A stretch of DNA of 64,000 nt from Castanea sativa (taxonomy: Eukaryota; Streptophyta; Magnoliopsida; Fagales; Fagaceae): positions 45,121,751 to 45,185,750 of the forward strand of contig NC_134020.1 of assembly GCF_040712315.1 (NCBI RefSeq), given 5' to 3'. Both the position numbers and the translations under genes were made by a program. Numbering within the stretch: position 1 is the first letter of the stretch; each line of letters begins with the position of its first letter. Positions 47,641-58,740 of this stretch are shown one piece after another. The notes below the pieces were generated by a model that saw only the letters and a list, made by a program, of their open reading frames with translations, did not search any database and was not told the origin of the DNA.

Positions 47641-50600
47641 TCTATACTATTATTTAAGGGGTTTTCCCTGTTTGGATTCCTCATTTTGAATGCCTAAAGT
47701 ATCCTTATCATACCCACTTACAAGTTTTCAACTAAAGGAGATAAATATGTAAGTTAAAAGTCCTCCACTTTAAAACCCCAAACTCATGTACGCTTCGCAG
47801 TTTCTATCTCACTTTCTATCTCTCATTCTTCTTCAGACTGAAGACATTTAGTTTAGCTCTACATCCTCCATTCTTTTTCTTCAGAATAAAGACATTTATT
47901 GTCAGAAGCTCCAACAAATTTTCAAGTTCTATCTTTTGCAAGTTTCTCTTTGTTTTCTTTTCTTTGGTTTATGATTGACTTTCTTTGAGCTCTACTTTTT
48001 TTTTAATATATGTATCACGTTAACTCTTTTTTTTTTAAATGTAATTTTGAAATAAAAGGTTCCTTCCTATACTCTACCACTGTACTTCTTAATGAATTGT
48101 CATTTCATGTTGTAGGTATTGTGATCCAAAGACAGGGCTGCCTTATGTTACAAAAGAAGCATTCAACCAACAAATTTTCAGGTTCTATCTTTTGCAAGTT
48201 CCTCTTTGTTTTCTTTTCTTTGGTTTTTTTATATGTATCACGTTAACTCTCTTTTTTTTTTCCTTTTTTTTTAATGTATTTTTGAAAATTTGAATTGAAA
48301 TAAAAATAGTTACTACAATACTCCCTAATTAATGATCAAAATATAAATGATCAATTACTATTTCCTCACTTCTTCTTCTTTTCCTTCTTCCTATTTTTTT
48401 TTCTTTTTAAGAATTTTTTTTACCATCATTGTATATGTTTTTGGCGTTAAAGTTTTTTAATTTTTTTTTACCATCATTGTATATTTTTTGGTGTTAAATT
48501 TTATTTTTATTTAGTTATTTACTTAAATAGTTGATGATGTGGTGATTAGATTTTAAAGAGTCCATGATAGAGTTAAATTCTAAAAAATCTTTATATTCTA
48601 TTTCGTCACTTTTTTTTTTCCTTCTTCTTTCTTTTTTCTTTTTAAGATTTTTTTTTTACCATCATTGTATATGTTTTTGGCGTTAAATTTTATTTTTTTA
48701 TTTAGTTATTTATTTAAATAGTTGATGGTGTGGTGATTAGATTTTAAAGAGTCTATGATTGAGTTAAATTCTAAAACAATTTATCTTTATTCTAAACAAT
48801 TTTAATAGAATTTTCAGGAAAAAAAATAATCTCATCAAAATTTAAATTAAACACAAACTCTAACAAACTTATGCTGTTATCTTTAATAATTTGCATCCAT
48901 TATAAATTGAAATTACTTTATTTTCTAATTACAAAAAATTCCTACGAGTGTGATGAATATTATGCATATGTGTTTGTGAGAACTTCAACCACTAAGAAGT
49001 TTTTTTTTTGGTAGTGGGTAAAGAGTGCTATTTCAACTGGGGGGGAGTGTTTTTATTTTTTATTATTATTTTTTATATATATGAACGTGGAGAGTGTTTT
49101 GGTGTACTGGGGGGTGTTTTTTTTTATAGAACTTTTTTTTTCAATAGGGACGTGGGCAGATATTTGATAGTGTGTGTTTCTTTTTTTTTTAGGGTTTTTT
49201 TTTTTACTTGAATCTCTAAAGGTTTCATAGTGAAGATTTTTTTTTTTTTAGTTTTTTTTTAAACTACTGGAAAGAGTTTGTATTTGTGAGAAGTTAGGTG
49301 GGTAGATAATTGATAGAACGTTATTTGAACGTCGGGAGGTTTTTTTTTTTTTGGTTGATGAACATGGGGACTGTTTTGGACCTTTTGGTGTACTAGGAGT
49401 GTTTTTTTTTTTATTGGGTGGCCGGGGTATTTTATTTTATTTTTTTTAAAGAATGGGGGATAGTATTTCAATGTAGAAGTAGGAGTAGTGTTTCAAACGT
49501 GGGTAGGAATTTATTTTGGATGGAATTTACTATTTTAACCCTATTTTGATTAATTTAGATTAATAAAATTAGGGGTACTTTTGACAATAAGAAAAAGCAA
49601 TAACTAACTTTCCGAATCCTCTTAATATATATAGATAACGCTCATGCTAACTTTGGTTTATTGAATAAATTTTTTTTTTAAATACTTGGTTTAACCCTAA
49701 TTCTTTTATCTTTCTCAGGTTGACGTAGGTACAAATTTTTCGGATTGCATTGAGGAGTCATTGGAATGGAATATTAGATAAGTTCGGGTGGGAGACTTTA
49801 CAAGAATTATTATGTGTATTAAACCTCACATAAAGTGGTTGTTATCTAAGAAATTGTTGTAAAAAAAATTCTTTTGTAATAGAAACTATATTTATCATTT
49901 GTATAATTTTATGTCAAATTCAATTTAAATTTTTTTCCATAAGTATTAATTTACTACTTCATAAAAAATGTTACGTACTTTTTTCTTAGTTTTAAAGGTT
50001 GTTGATGTTGTTCATATATTTGAAATTTAAACTATTTTTAACTTTTGTTATGGATGTGTAGTAAGTGGCTAACTTTTAGGACTAAAAAACTAATTTTTTG
50101 GATTAAAAAAAATTGATAAATGTTATTAAATTTTAAAAAAAAGAACAACAACACCAAAACAAACGTGTATCTCCTGCCATAAAATTTGAAATTTAAGCTT
50201 TTATTTACTTATGTTATGGACGTTTAGTAAATGGCTAAATTTTAGGATTAAAAAATACATTTTAGGATTAGACAAAAATTATAACTGCCATACATAAAAG
50301 TTGAAAAAAAAAAAAAAAAACAAACAACATCAACAACACCAAAAAGGGGGGGGGGGGGAAACAAACAAATGTGGATGTGTAGTTACTAAATTTTAGGATC
50401 TTTCTAGGAGCATTTCCTTTAACAAAAAACTTATTAATTTACTTATGTACCTTATAAAAATGCAATATAAGTATTGATAATCATAGTTTGTCAATTTTAA
50501 ACTCATTGGATACTTAGCTATTGTAAAAATTAGTAGAAGCATCCAAAACCCAATCCAAAAATGCAAGCCATGTATCAGGTGGTTGGGTAGTTTTTAAACG

Positions 50601-51147
50601 TGGGATAGAAAGTGAGATTTTTAAAAAATAGTACATGGATAGAACATGGGATTTTTTTAAATGTGTAGTTTTTTTTCCAAAATATGGAAGAGATTAAAAA
50701 AAAAAGAGGAAAACGTGAATTTGTGTTAAAAAAAAAAAAGGTGGTCGGGTAGTTTTTAAATATAGTACATGGATAGAACATGAGATTTTTTTTTAAACGT
50801 GTAGTTTTTTTGTTTTTTTTGTTTTTTTATAAACTTTTAAATAAGGACTAGCCTCTGAGCACATGCTCACGCGCGTGCTTAGATGCTCTTTGATTTTTTG
50901 GGTAAGGATTAATTTAAAACATTTATTATAATTTGGGATTACTACATTTTTCAATCACTAAAAAAAAAAACCTAGGGGTGCGATGAGTATTATGTGTTGC
51001 GAAATAATTTTTCATCGCACCCCTAGGTTTTTTTTTTTATGATTGAAAAATGTATTAATCTAAAATTATAATAAATTCTAAATTAACCTTTACTCAAAAA
51101 ATAGAAGAGCCTCTGAGCACACTCGTGAGCACGTGCTCAGAGGCTAG
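47641..51147 (+). mobile_element. Helitron-like insertion, non-autonomous
   Basis: It begins TCTATACTATTATTTAAGGG and ends in a GC-rich palindrome followed by CTAG. It lies between A (47640) and T (51148) with no target duplication. The paralogous left flank reads GATGTTTCCATTTTAGATT (24073-24091), while joining the two sides here gives GATGCTTTTA plus TTTTAGATT, the same length with three substitutions. So the 3,507 bp is a clean insertion. 5'-TC, CTRR-3', A|T target and a 3' hairpin are Helitron hallmarks. No Rep/helicase gene is seen. The inside is low-complexity with direct repeats (47921/48176; 48420/48657; 50575/50735). Frames there are homopolymer-driven. A second possibility is a composite of several small elements. 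Confidence 0.8.
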
Positions 51148-51148
51148 T
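50847..51148. repeat. ~300-bp foldback at the 3' end of the Helitron
   Basis: ACTAGCCTCTGAGCACATGC at 50847 is mirrored by GCACGTGCTCAGAGGCTAGT ending at 51148. The arms pair nearly end to end through AAACCTAGGGGTGCGATGA (about 50970) and TCATCGCACCCCTAGGTTT (about 51012). The very end of the right arm is the CTAG terminus of the Helitron, so the left arm is an inverted copy of the Helitron 3' end. Confidence 0.9.
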
Positions 51149-52150
51149 TTTAGATTAAACCAATTTGATCCAACTTGTTTGACTTGACTCATGGTTAGAT
51201 AGATGGGTTAGGGAGCTATAAATATACTCTAGAAAGTTTGAAAAAGGACTCTTAAAATTTAATAGGGTTTGATATAAAAAGATTCAGAATGTTTGGATTT
51301 GAAAAGAATTTTTGCATCCTAAACCCAACCAGTTACTACTACTCCTAGTCATGGCCAAATACCATTAGAAAGAAACAAGTTGTGACCACATTTTTCTTGC
51401 CAACATTAAACATTAAAACGAAAAAACATATATACATACACACACGCACATATCTTCCCCCTATGATCCAAGTTATCATGCCGAGCCCAAACCCTGTCTT
51501 TTTTTTTTTTCTTCATTCCTTCAATTTGAGAGAATTTGAGGGAAACAGATTCCATAATATTTCGTTACTAATCACTAACTGTGCAATGCATATAAAAACA
51601 CTTTATATGCTTGCAAAATTTCAAATGAATTGAGATCAAAAACCATCTCATCTATAACACATTTAAATTTTATAATTTTGTATTATGAAATTATACATAA
51701 AGTATGAGTCTATGAATTGAACAATAAATAATATTCAATTGATATGAAATTTGACATATGTGATAAGAATAGATAGAACATGCATTCCAATGGTGGGATT
51801 TTTAAGATATTAATTTCATAAAAAGTTATTTAATATTGACTAAAGTTACGTCAAGTGTAACTTGATCTTGTCCCACACACACACACACACATATATATGA
51901 GTTAGGTTCATATTACACCTAGTATAACTCTAATCAATGTTACTAATGATGCTGAAATCGCTAGTCAAGTAGGTTCATCCAGATAGGTCATCATGGACAT
52001 CATCTCTATACCTGCAAGAGTAAGAATGGAATCTTCTCTAAGTGGCCACCGGTGTGGTGCTGGCCACGGAGTTTCCGATGGTAAAGTCAAAGACTAGAAA
52101 TGGTAGATAGGGCTTATAAGAACTAGAGTGAAGCGAGTGTGTATGTATGT
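51148..52150 (+). repeat. Segmental duplication, right copy, part after the Helitron
   Basis: TTTTAGATTAAACCAATTTG onward matches 24082-25500. It lacks the 24532-24929 block, with TATA-type microhomology at the joint (51605). Similarity ends near GAGTGTGTATGTATGTACC (52150), just where element A begins in the left copy. Confidence 0.9.
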
Positions 52151-52893
52151 ACCTTCTTTGGCTCTGAGATGTGTCTTATATACATTCTCATTCTTTCTAG
52201 CCATTGTACCCTATTCATGGTGGTATAATTGCTTATTTTGTAACACCTCTGGGCTCATTCGATGTGGGCTTTGATGGGTCTCCAACGGTCTTCTTGGACG
52301 ATTGGTAACCGTTCGAGGCATTGAATACTCCTCTTTATGGCACTTCTACCATCGTCCATGCTGAGGTGGGATGGAAGATGGTACTTGATGGGCTTGTCTG
52401 GATTGATATTTATTGGGCCTATCAGCTACCCCCTCGGTCTTGTGGTTGTCCTTACGTGTAATGATAATCATAGGAAGATGTAAGGTTTTTTGTTCAGAGT
52501 GACCCTTGGGATTCCGTTTTAGTCGCATTTAATGCGTAGTGGCAGTGTCGTATGCAGCGTGGCCACATGGCACATATTGACTAGTTGAATTCAATGCTTT
52601 ACTCATGTGTATTTTGGGTTTCCCGCTGATTTTTGGTTTTTCGTTCCCAACTCTATTAAACTTGGTTTCTTTGTCTCTTTCCTCCTATTTGCGCCATTGT
52701 TGCTTTGTGTTTCTCTTCTTCGAGCTTCCTATCACGTTTCTCCTTTCTAGGATTGTTCCTTTTTGAGGTACAATTTCTTTTCTCATGCTTTAATCTTTTG
52801 TAGCGAGCTTTATCGGCAAAAGGTCACTGGTATTTTCCTTTTCTTGTTTTGGGGTTTGGATTTTTTTCCCCCTTTTTCCTTCTTTCGGGTTCC
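52151..52893 (+). other. Leader or LTR-like region before the Transposase_28 ORF
   Basis: Non-coding and more GC-balanced than its surroundings, ending in a T/C-rich leader before the ATG at 52894. It is probably the 5' end of the gypsy-type element whose ORF follows, but no LTR partner is visible in the window. A leader intron could start at GGTACAATTTC (about 52767). Confidence 0.35.
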
Positions 52894-53764
52894 ATGGTAG
52901 ATAGCTCTGAGGTTAGGAGACTTTGTCCTTCCCTTTCATTTTTCTTTGCGCACTTAAGGGCTTCTCTAGGCTCTTCTTGTTCTTTTAGCTCTTTAATTGA
53001 GGGTTTTGTGTTTAGGGGTAGTGGCTTAGGCCTAGCGTTGGCTAATCTACTCCCTCTCCTTCATGAGTTAGTGGATTGGTTTGAGGGAATAGTGGGTGAA
53101 CGGAGAGCTATGTCGGAAGTAAGGTCCAGTGAGCTAGAAACTAGGTTGTCGTCTAGCGATGACCCTGTTAAGGTGGAGGAGGATACCGTGCCTTCTGGCC
53201 TAAGAGAGGTTATGGCTTTTCATGCCCTCGGGGAGGTGTGTGGTCTAGACGCTAACACTTTCTCTAGGTTTAGGGATAGGTTCCAATTCCCTAAGAGGGT
53301 TCGGGTTCGTCTTCCTTATGGAGAGGACAAGACTGTCATTTTTTGCCTGGAGAGGTGTGTTTCTACTTTCTATGAGGCTGCCTTCCTGTACGGTCTTAGG
53401 TTTCCTATCCGCCCCTTTATTATAGATCTTCTGAATCATTTCAACATCACTCTTGGGCAACTTATGCCATATTCATGGAGGATTGTTATCAGTTGCATGG
53501 AGATATGGATGGCTGTCACTAAAAGGGACATGATTAGGGTGGACGAATTCATATATTTGTACCATCTAAAGGAGTTAAAGGAGAATGGATACTACGAACT
53601 TGTGCCCTGGGTCAAGAAGGTTAGGATCATTAGGGATCTACCATCGTCCTTTTGATATTGGAAATCGAGGTTCTTTTTTATGTCTGGGGACGAATAAGAG
53701 ACTCCTTCCGATGAGTTCTGGGGTGACGTTCCTAGGTTTCTTCATTGTTGAAAAGCCCTGAGTC
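52894..53764 (+). pseudogene. Gypsy-type transposon protein (Transposase_28-like), 5' part
   Basis: The open frame from MVDSSEVRRL to 53655 contains RFQFPKRVRVRLPYGED, CVSTFYEAAFLYGLRFPIRP, LNHFNITLGQLMPYSWRIVI and DEFIYLYHLKEL. These are the core blocks of the 'putative gypsy type transposon' family (PF04195). An ATG at 52849 is in frame, but 52894 is nearer the family start. From 53653 to 53764 the protein continues as YWKSRFFFM and DEFWGDVPRFL with three stops. It is then cut by a copia insertion and continues at 61779. This is a gag-like protein of plant retroelements, not a host enzyme. Confidence 0.8.
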
Positions 53765-54642
53765 TATTAGGTTGTGTGCCCTTAAATCCTATTGTATGAT
53801 GTTATGTATGACATTATGTATGACATTAATGCTGCAATTAATAAAGTTGTTTTATTATTATCTAAAAATAATGATAACATGAATATTGTGACATTATCAT
53901 ATAGTCCATGAGATGCATAGTATGTGATTTATGTGAAAAGTCACAAATATAAATCACAAGTTCTTTGTGAACTCAAAATTTTAGTTCGTAGCCGGTGATA
54001 AAATTGGGCATTTCATTTGCGAAGAATATAACATATCAACTAAAATGATTTGTCTTGATCATGGAAATGAAGATTTCTAATTGATATGTTGATACATTTT
54101 AAGAGTTAAAACATATTGAACTGGATCGCTGTGAGATTTATTATTCTCCTAACGACTGTCAAATGAATAATAAATCTCACGACTTATATTTACATGAACT
54201 ATTAATCTTGAGAGAATAATGGACTTGATCACGAGGTGTAGGTTGTTGTAATATATCAGGAGTGAGATCTAAAGTCAATGATCAAAACCTCAGTATGTTG
54301 AACAACCACATTTAGTAACATATATTCTCCAGATGGAAGTCATAGTCTCTTAACGGAGATACAAAATATTCCCTTGGGATAAGTTTAATGGTTTAATTAT
54401 TCAAAGAGTTAGGCCTAACCATTTTAGGAAGGAATTACTAAAGTATATATTTATGGAATTGAATTTCATAAATATATGATGAATAACTTAAAGGATTAAA
54501 CCGGATACTCAAGGAATTAAGATGTAGTAATCTTCAAAGTGGCAGTCTATATTCATAACTTTGATTACTACGAATATTGTATGAAGGGGTTGCATGTACA
54601 ATAAAGTCTTGGGATATAATTTATAAATAAGGCCTAGAGTGC

Positions 54643-54686
<44 letters not shown>

Positions 54687-55183
54687 GTATTAAATATAGT
54701 TAATGGTAACTTTGGACTTGTCAAGAGTTGACAGAAAAGCCCAAGGCCCATTAGAGCTAATGTCTTATTGGTCCCTTTTGGTCCCACTCCAAGCCACATA
54801 CTAAAACCCAATTGGAAAGGCCCAAAAGGACAGCCGAATTAGATAATCAATTAAATACAAAGGGAGAAACATATAGAATATTATTGTGTGTGTAAAACTA
54901 TTATGAAAGGGGGTGTATGTGAGTCAGAGATACACTCTTATTCTCCCTTGGAAACTAATTTAGAGATCACACTTCTTGGGCGTTAGTGGAATTGGAGCGA
55001 AGATTAAAAGTGTTACCAAGTGCTTCTGATCTTAGTTTCGAAATTCACCGCTTCAAGGTACGCTTTCTTGTTTTTAAATTCTAAAATTTACATAGTGCAT
55101 GTTATCAATTGCCAATAAAGTAGATCTGTTTATTTTCCGCTACGTATGTTTTGTACGCGATACAAACATGTATTTTTCCAACA
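53765..55183 (+). repeat. 5' LTR of the second copia element
   Basis: It runs from TATTAGGTTGTG to TTTTTCCAACA. It contains an (AT)n tract at 54646-54682 that the 3' LTR lacks (there TATATTTATGTAG, about 61267). Pairs of ATAAATCTCA/TGAGATTTAT words (about 54131-54180) give a stem shared by both LTRs. Confidence 0.92.
54646..54682. repeat. (AT)n microsatellite private to the 5' LTR
   Basis: About 18 AT units lie inside the LTR. The twin LTR at the matching point has no repeat, so the tract grew after insertion. Confidence 0.93.
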
Positions 55184-55185
55184 AT

Positions 55186-55197
55186 TGGTATTAGAGC
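55186..55197 (+). promoter_or_regulatory. Primer binding site of the second copia element
   Basis: TGGTATTAGAGC lies two bases after the 5' LTR and is complementary to the initiator tRNA-Met end with one mismatch. It is the same variant as in element B. Confidence 0.88.
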
Positions 55198-55869
55198 GGT
55201 CTTCAATCTCGAATTGTATAACATGTTTTGTGAGTTTTGGGAACAAGATCATAGTTTCATGATGTTAGAAAGTTATGCAATTGATTTTCTACATGGTTGA
55301 TTGAAATTATGTTTTGATGAAAACTAATTTTGATGTTATGATGTTGTTTAAGTTTGATTCAATTATGTTAAATTGAACTCTAAGGCTATAGCACCAATGA
55401 AATTTAGTATTGATATCAATCTTTATGTATTATGTTCATATGATGGTTGTTTGTTCATGAAAAACTATTGAAAATTTCCTTAGACAAATTCTGGAAATTC
55501 GAAGTTCACAAGTTTTGATCAGTCGAAAATCGCTTTCAATAATCAAGTGAAATAGGGGCCAATCTGCTTGATTTGATTGATATTCAATTACTAGTCAATC
55601 GATCAAATTTTATTTTTCGATCAATCGAGCAGCGATCACTATCAATCGAGCTAGGAAAATTGTCAAGTTCGAATTTTTAAATTTTTTTCGACCGATTGAG
55701 GGGCATATTCGATCGATCAAAAGAAGTAAATTTTTAATGTTTCTAAGTTTTTTCAAATGGATTAAGTGCAAGGCTGTGTGTGATTGGATTACACATGATT
55801 TCTAAATAAAAACCTTTAATTTAAAATATCTAGTGGGAGAGAGATACAAGGGTTGGATTTCATGGCCTC

Positions 55870-56068
55870 CATTGTCGGTGTATAGTAGTATGAAATATAT
55901 ACTTTGTCTTTACTTTGAGCTTGGCATTCTAGGCGGAGAGTATTTATTTCATGGTACTACAAGATTGAACATCCTAGTTTATAGTAGTTTGATCAAACAC
56001 TTTGTCTTAGCCTTGAGCTTTGCATTCCATGCGAAGGGTGTTTTGAATCATGGTACTACAAGTTAAAC
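55870..56068 (+). repeat. Two imperfect ~95-bp repeats in the copia leader
   Basis: TATAGTAG...CTTTGTCTTTACTTTGAGCT ... CATGGTACTACAAG (about 55879-55965) is repeated as TATAGTAG...CTTTGTCTTAGCCTTGAGCT ... CATGGTACTACAAG (about 55980-56064). It lies between primer site and gag. The short frame 55833-56066 spans both and is not conserved with any known gag. Confidence 0.75.
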
Positions 56069-56430
56069 TTGTTAAGGGAGATGATATGTGGCTACACATG
56101 ATTCTAGACAATGGTACACATTAGACTAAATATTATAGTATCCTTTATGCTGAGTTCTTACTATGATTATTTAGAGGCTAAAGGTATAACGGCATATTAT
56201 ATATGTTTAATAAGAGTTATCATGATAGCACTAATAATGAAAATAGTTCTCAGTCAATCATAGTATTTAATATTCACTCTATGCTGAAGGATATTGAATA
56301 TGGGATTGGGTTGTCGTTGCAAATATTATATTGTGGTTTTATTAAGGTTCCATGCTATATGTTTATATGCTAAATTGATAATGTCTAGTTTACTTATTAT
56401 ATTCATGTTTATTGTTTTCAGATTTAAATC

Positions 56431-57370
56431 ATGGCATCATTTAGCCCACTTGTTGCTATTCTTAATCAAAGCAAACTGACTGGATCCAATTATGTTGACT
56501 GAAAAAGAAATTTGGACATTGTTCTTACTGCTGAAGAGCACAAATATGTGCTTACTTAACCATGTCCTAGCTTTCCATCATTAGATGCTCTTATTGAAAA
56601 AAAACAACGATATGATCATTGGTAGAAATCTAATAAGATGGCCAAGTGCTATATCGTAGCATCTACTTCAAATGTTCTACAACATCAAATGCAGGATGTA
56701 GAACTAGCTTCAGACATAATGCTAAGTCTGAAGGAAATGTTTTGTGAGCAAGGCCATTTTGCAAGGTAGGAAACTATGAGGCAAATTTATAATACCAAAA
56801 TGACTGAAGGAACTTCGGTTAGAGTGCAATGTCTTAGGATGATCTCTAATAAGAATATATTGGAAGTTTTAGGTGCCGATATTAATGGAGAATTCCAAGT
56901 GGATATGATACTCCAACTACTACCGGAATCATTCAAGGATTTCAGACTTAATTATAATATGAACAAAAAGATTTATTCTTTGTCTGAATTGATGAATGAA
57001 TTGGTAGCAGCGGAAAGCATCCTTGGTACTTCTAGTGTTGATGCTAACATGGCTGAAGCTTCTACTTCTCAACCTTAGTCGAAAGGCAAAGATAAGAAAA
57101 AGAAGAAAAAGGACTTCACCAAGCAAAATGGTAAACAAATTTCCTTAGGAGTTGCCAACAAAGGAAAGAAAACCAAAGGAAAGTGTTTCCATTGTGGTGA
57201 GAAAGGACATTGGAAGAGAAATTATCCAATTTTCAAAGCTGCCAAGAATAAGGGTATGAAAAGTTCATTTCTTCTTGAAATATGTTTAGTACAAAATTCC
57301 ACGAATTCCTGGTGTGTGGACTCAGGTTGTACTAATCATATCTTCAATTCTTTGCAAGGGTTCCAAGAGA
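56431..57370 (+). pseudogene. Copia gag with mutated zinc knuckle and protease start
   Basis: It starts MASFSPLVAILNQSKLTGSN at 56431. Stops replace Trp in the NYVDW-type segment and at several later sites. The stretch 56776-57078 is open (MRQIYNTKMTEGTSVR, LLPESFKDFRLNYNMNK, SLSELMNELVAAES). A Lys-rich linker leads to CFHCGEKGHWKRNY (57184-57225), where the last Cys of C-X2-C-X4-H-X4-C is Tyr. Then come an NSWCVDSGCTNHI protease active-site block (57301-57340) and a GFQETRKINEGE segment. The gag family is that of UBN2-like copia gag. The lost Cys and the stops make it non-functional. Confidence 0.82.
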
Positions 57371-57382
57371 CCAGAAAGATAA

Positions 57383-58740
57383 ATGAAGGAGAGCTATTGC
57401 ATACTTTGGCTAACAAGTAGCAGGATTCCAATTGTAGCTGTTGGAGTGTTTAATCTATACTTTAAGTCTAGAGTTTTAATATTGGAAGACTATTTGTATG
57501 TACCTAATGTTTGTAGGAATTTAATTTCTGCAACTTATTTAGGTAAATATGGATATTGTGTTATCCTGAAAGATAATGTTGTAATAAAGAATGATAAAAT
57601 GTTTATCTATTCTAGCAATATTGTGGATAGTTTTTATATTTTAACTCCTAATGAGCATGAATTTTATAATTCTGAATTAGATAATAACTCTCATGTGAAA
57701 TCATTAAAGAGAAAGTTTCCTTCTACTAGTGATGCATATCTTTGGCACTTGCGTTTGGGTTATATTAATTCAAATAGGATTCAAAGACTTATCAAAGATG
57801 GAATCTTAGTGCCCATGGACTTTGATATTTTTCTAGTTTATGAATCTTAATGCAAAGGTAGAAGAGCCCAAGAGTTGCTAGAACTAGTACATTCAAATGT
57901 ATGTGCTACTATGTTAATCCAAGCAAGAGGTGGCTTTGAGTATTTCATTACTTTCACTGATGATTACTTTAGATTTGGTTATGTGTACCTAATGAAAAGG
58001 AAGTCCAAAAATTTTGAAAAGTTCAAAGAGTTTAGGGCTGAAGTTGAGAATCAATTAAGTAAACACATAAAAGCCATTCGATCTGATTGAGGTGGCAAAT
58101 ACCTTCTTAGGAATTTCAAGGATTACTTAACTGAAAATGGTATCATATCCTGGTTGTGCACCCAGAACTCCACAACAAAATGGTGTAGCAGAAAGAGGGA
58201 ATAGGACTCTTTTAGATATGGTTAGATCCATGTTGAGTTATTGAACTCTACCAATTTCCTTTTAGGGATATGCCTTAAGTACTGCTATGTATCTTCTGAA
58301 TTTAGTACATTCAAAGTCTATTCCTAAAACACCTATAGAGTTGTGGACTGGGCATAAACCTAGTATGAGACATCTCCATATTTGGGGTTGTCCAGCACAT
58401 GTGTTGAAAGGAAAGTCTGACAAGTTACAGTCTAAAACAAAAATGGTATTCTTTGTAGGGTATCCAAAAGAAACGGTTGGAGGTTTACTCTAGTCTTTAA
58501 GATAATAAAGTGTTTATTAGTACAAATGCCAAATTCTTGAAAAATGACTATATGAATGATTATACTCCTAGAAGTAGAGTTGTTTTGGCTAAAATGAATG
58601 AACCTATAGTTGAACAACCAATGGATGAAACTAGGGATGATGTGGCCGTATTAGATACACCACAAGATATTACTCATGAGATGACAAGTACACAGGTGCC
58701 TCGTCGTAGTGGGAGAATTGTCCGGCCTCCTATATGATTT
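57383..58740 (+). pseudogene. Copia protease C-terminus and integrase, broken
   Basis: Blocks in order: LEDYLYVPNVCRNLISATYL (57482-57541), DAYLWHLRLGYINSNRIQRL (GAG-pre-integrase, about 57730-57790), ELVHSNVCATM, GGFEYFITFTDDYFRFGYVY (integrase core Asp, about 57932-57990) and IKAIRSD then a stop before GGKY (58068-58100). Then come the broken PQQNGVAERGNR-type catalytic Glu region (about 58170-58200), SIPKTPIELWTGHKPSMRHL (58318-58376) and the PRRSGRIVRPPI linker (58699-58734). Frames shift at least twice and several stops occur. Confidence 0.82.

Noticed and set aside
49008..49471. Frames rich in Phe or Lys/Pro within the Helitron
   Set aside because: They come from T- and A-homopolymer tracts; no helicase, Rep or captured gene domain could be recognised.
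53765..53769. Target duplication of the second copia element (GAGTC versus AATTC)
   Set aside because: Only 3 of 5 bases agree and both LTR outer ends carry mutations, so I do not claim a target duplication.
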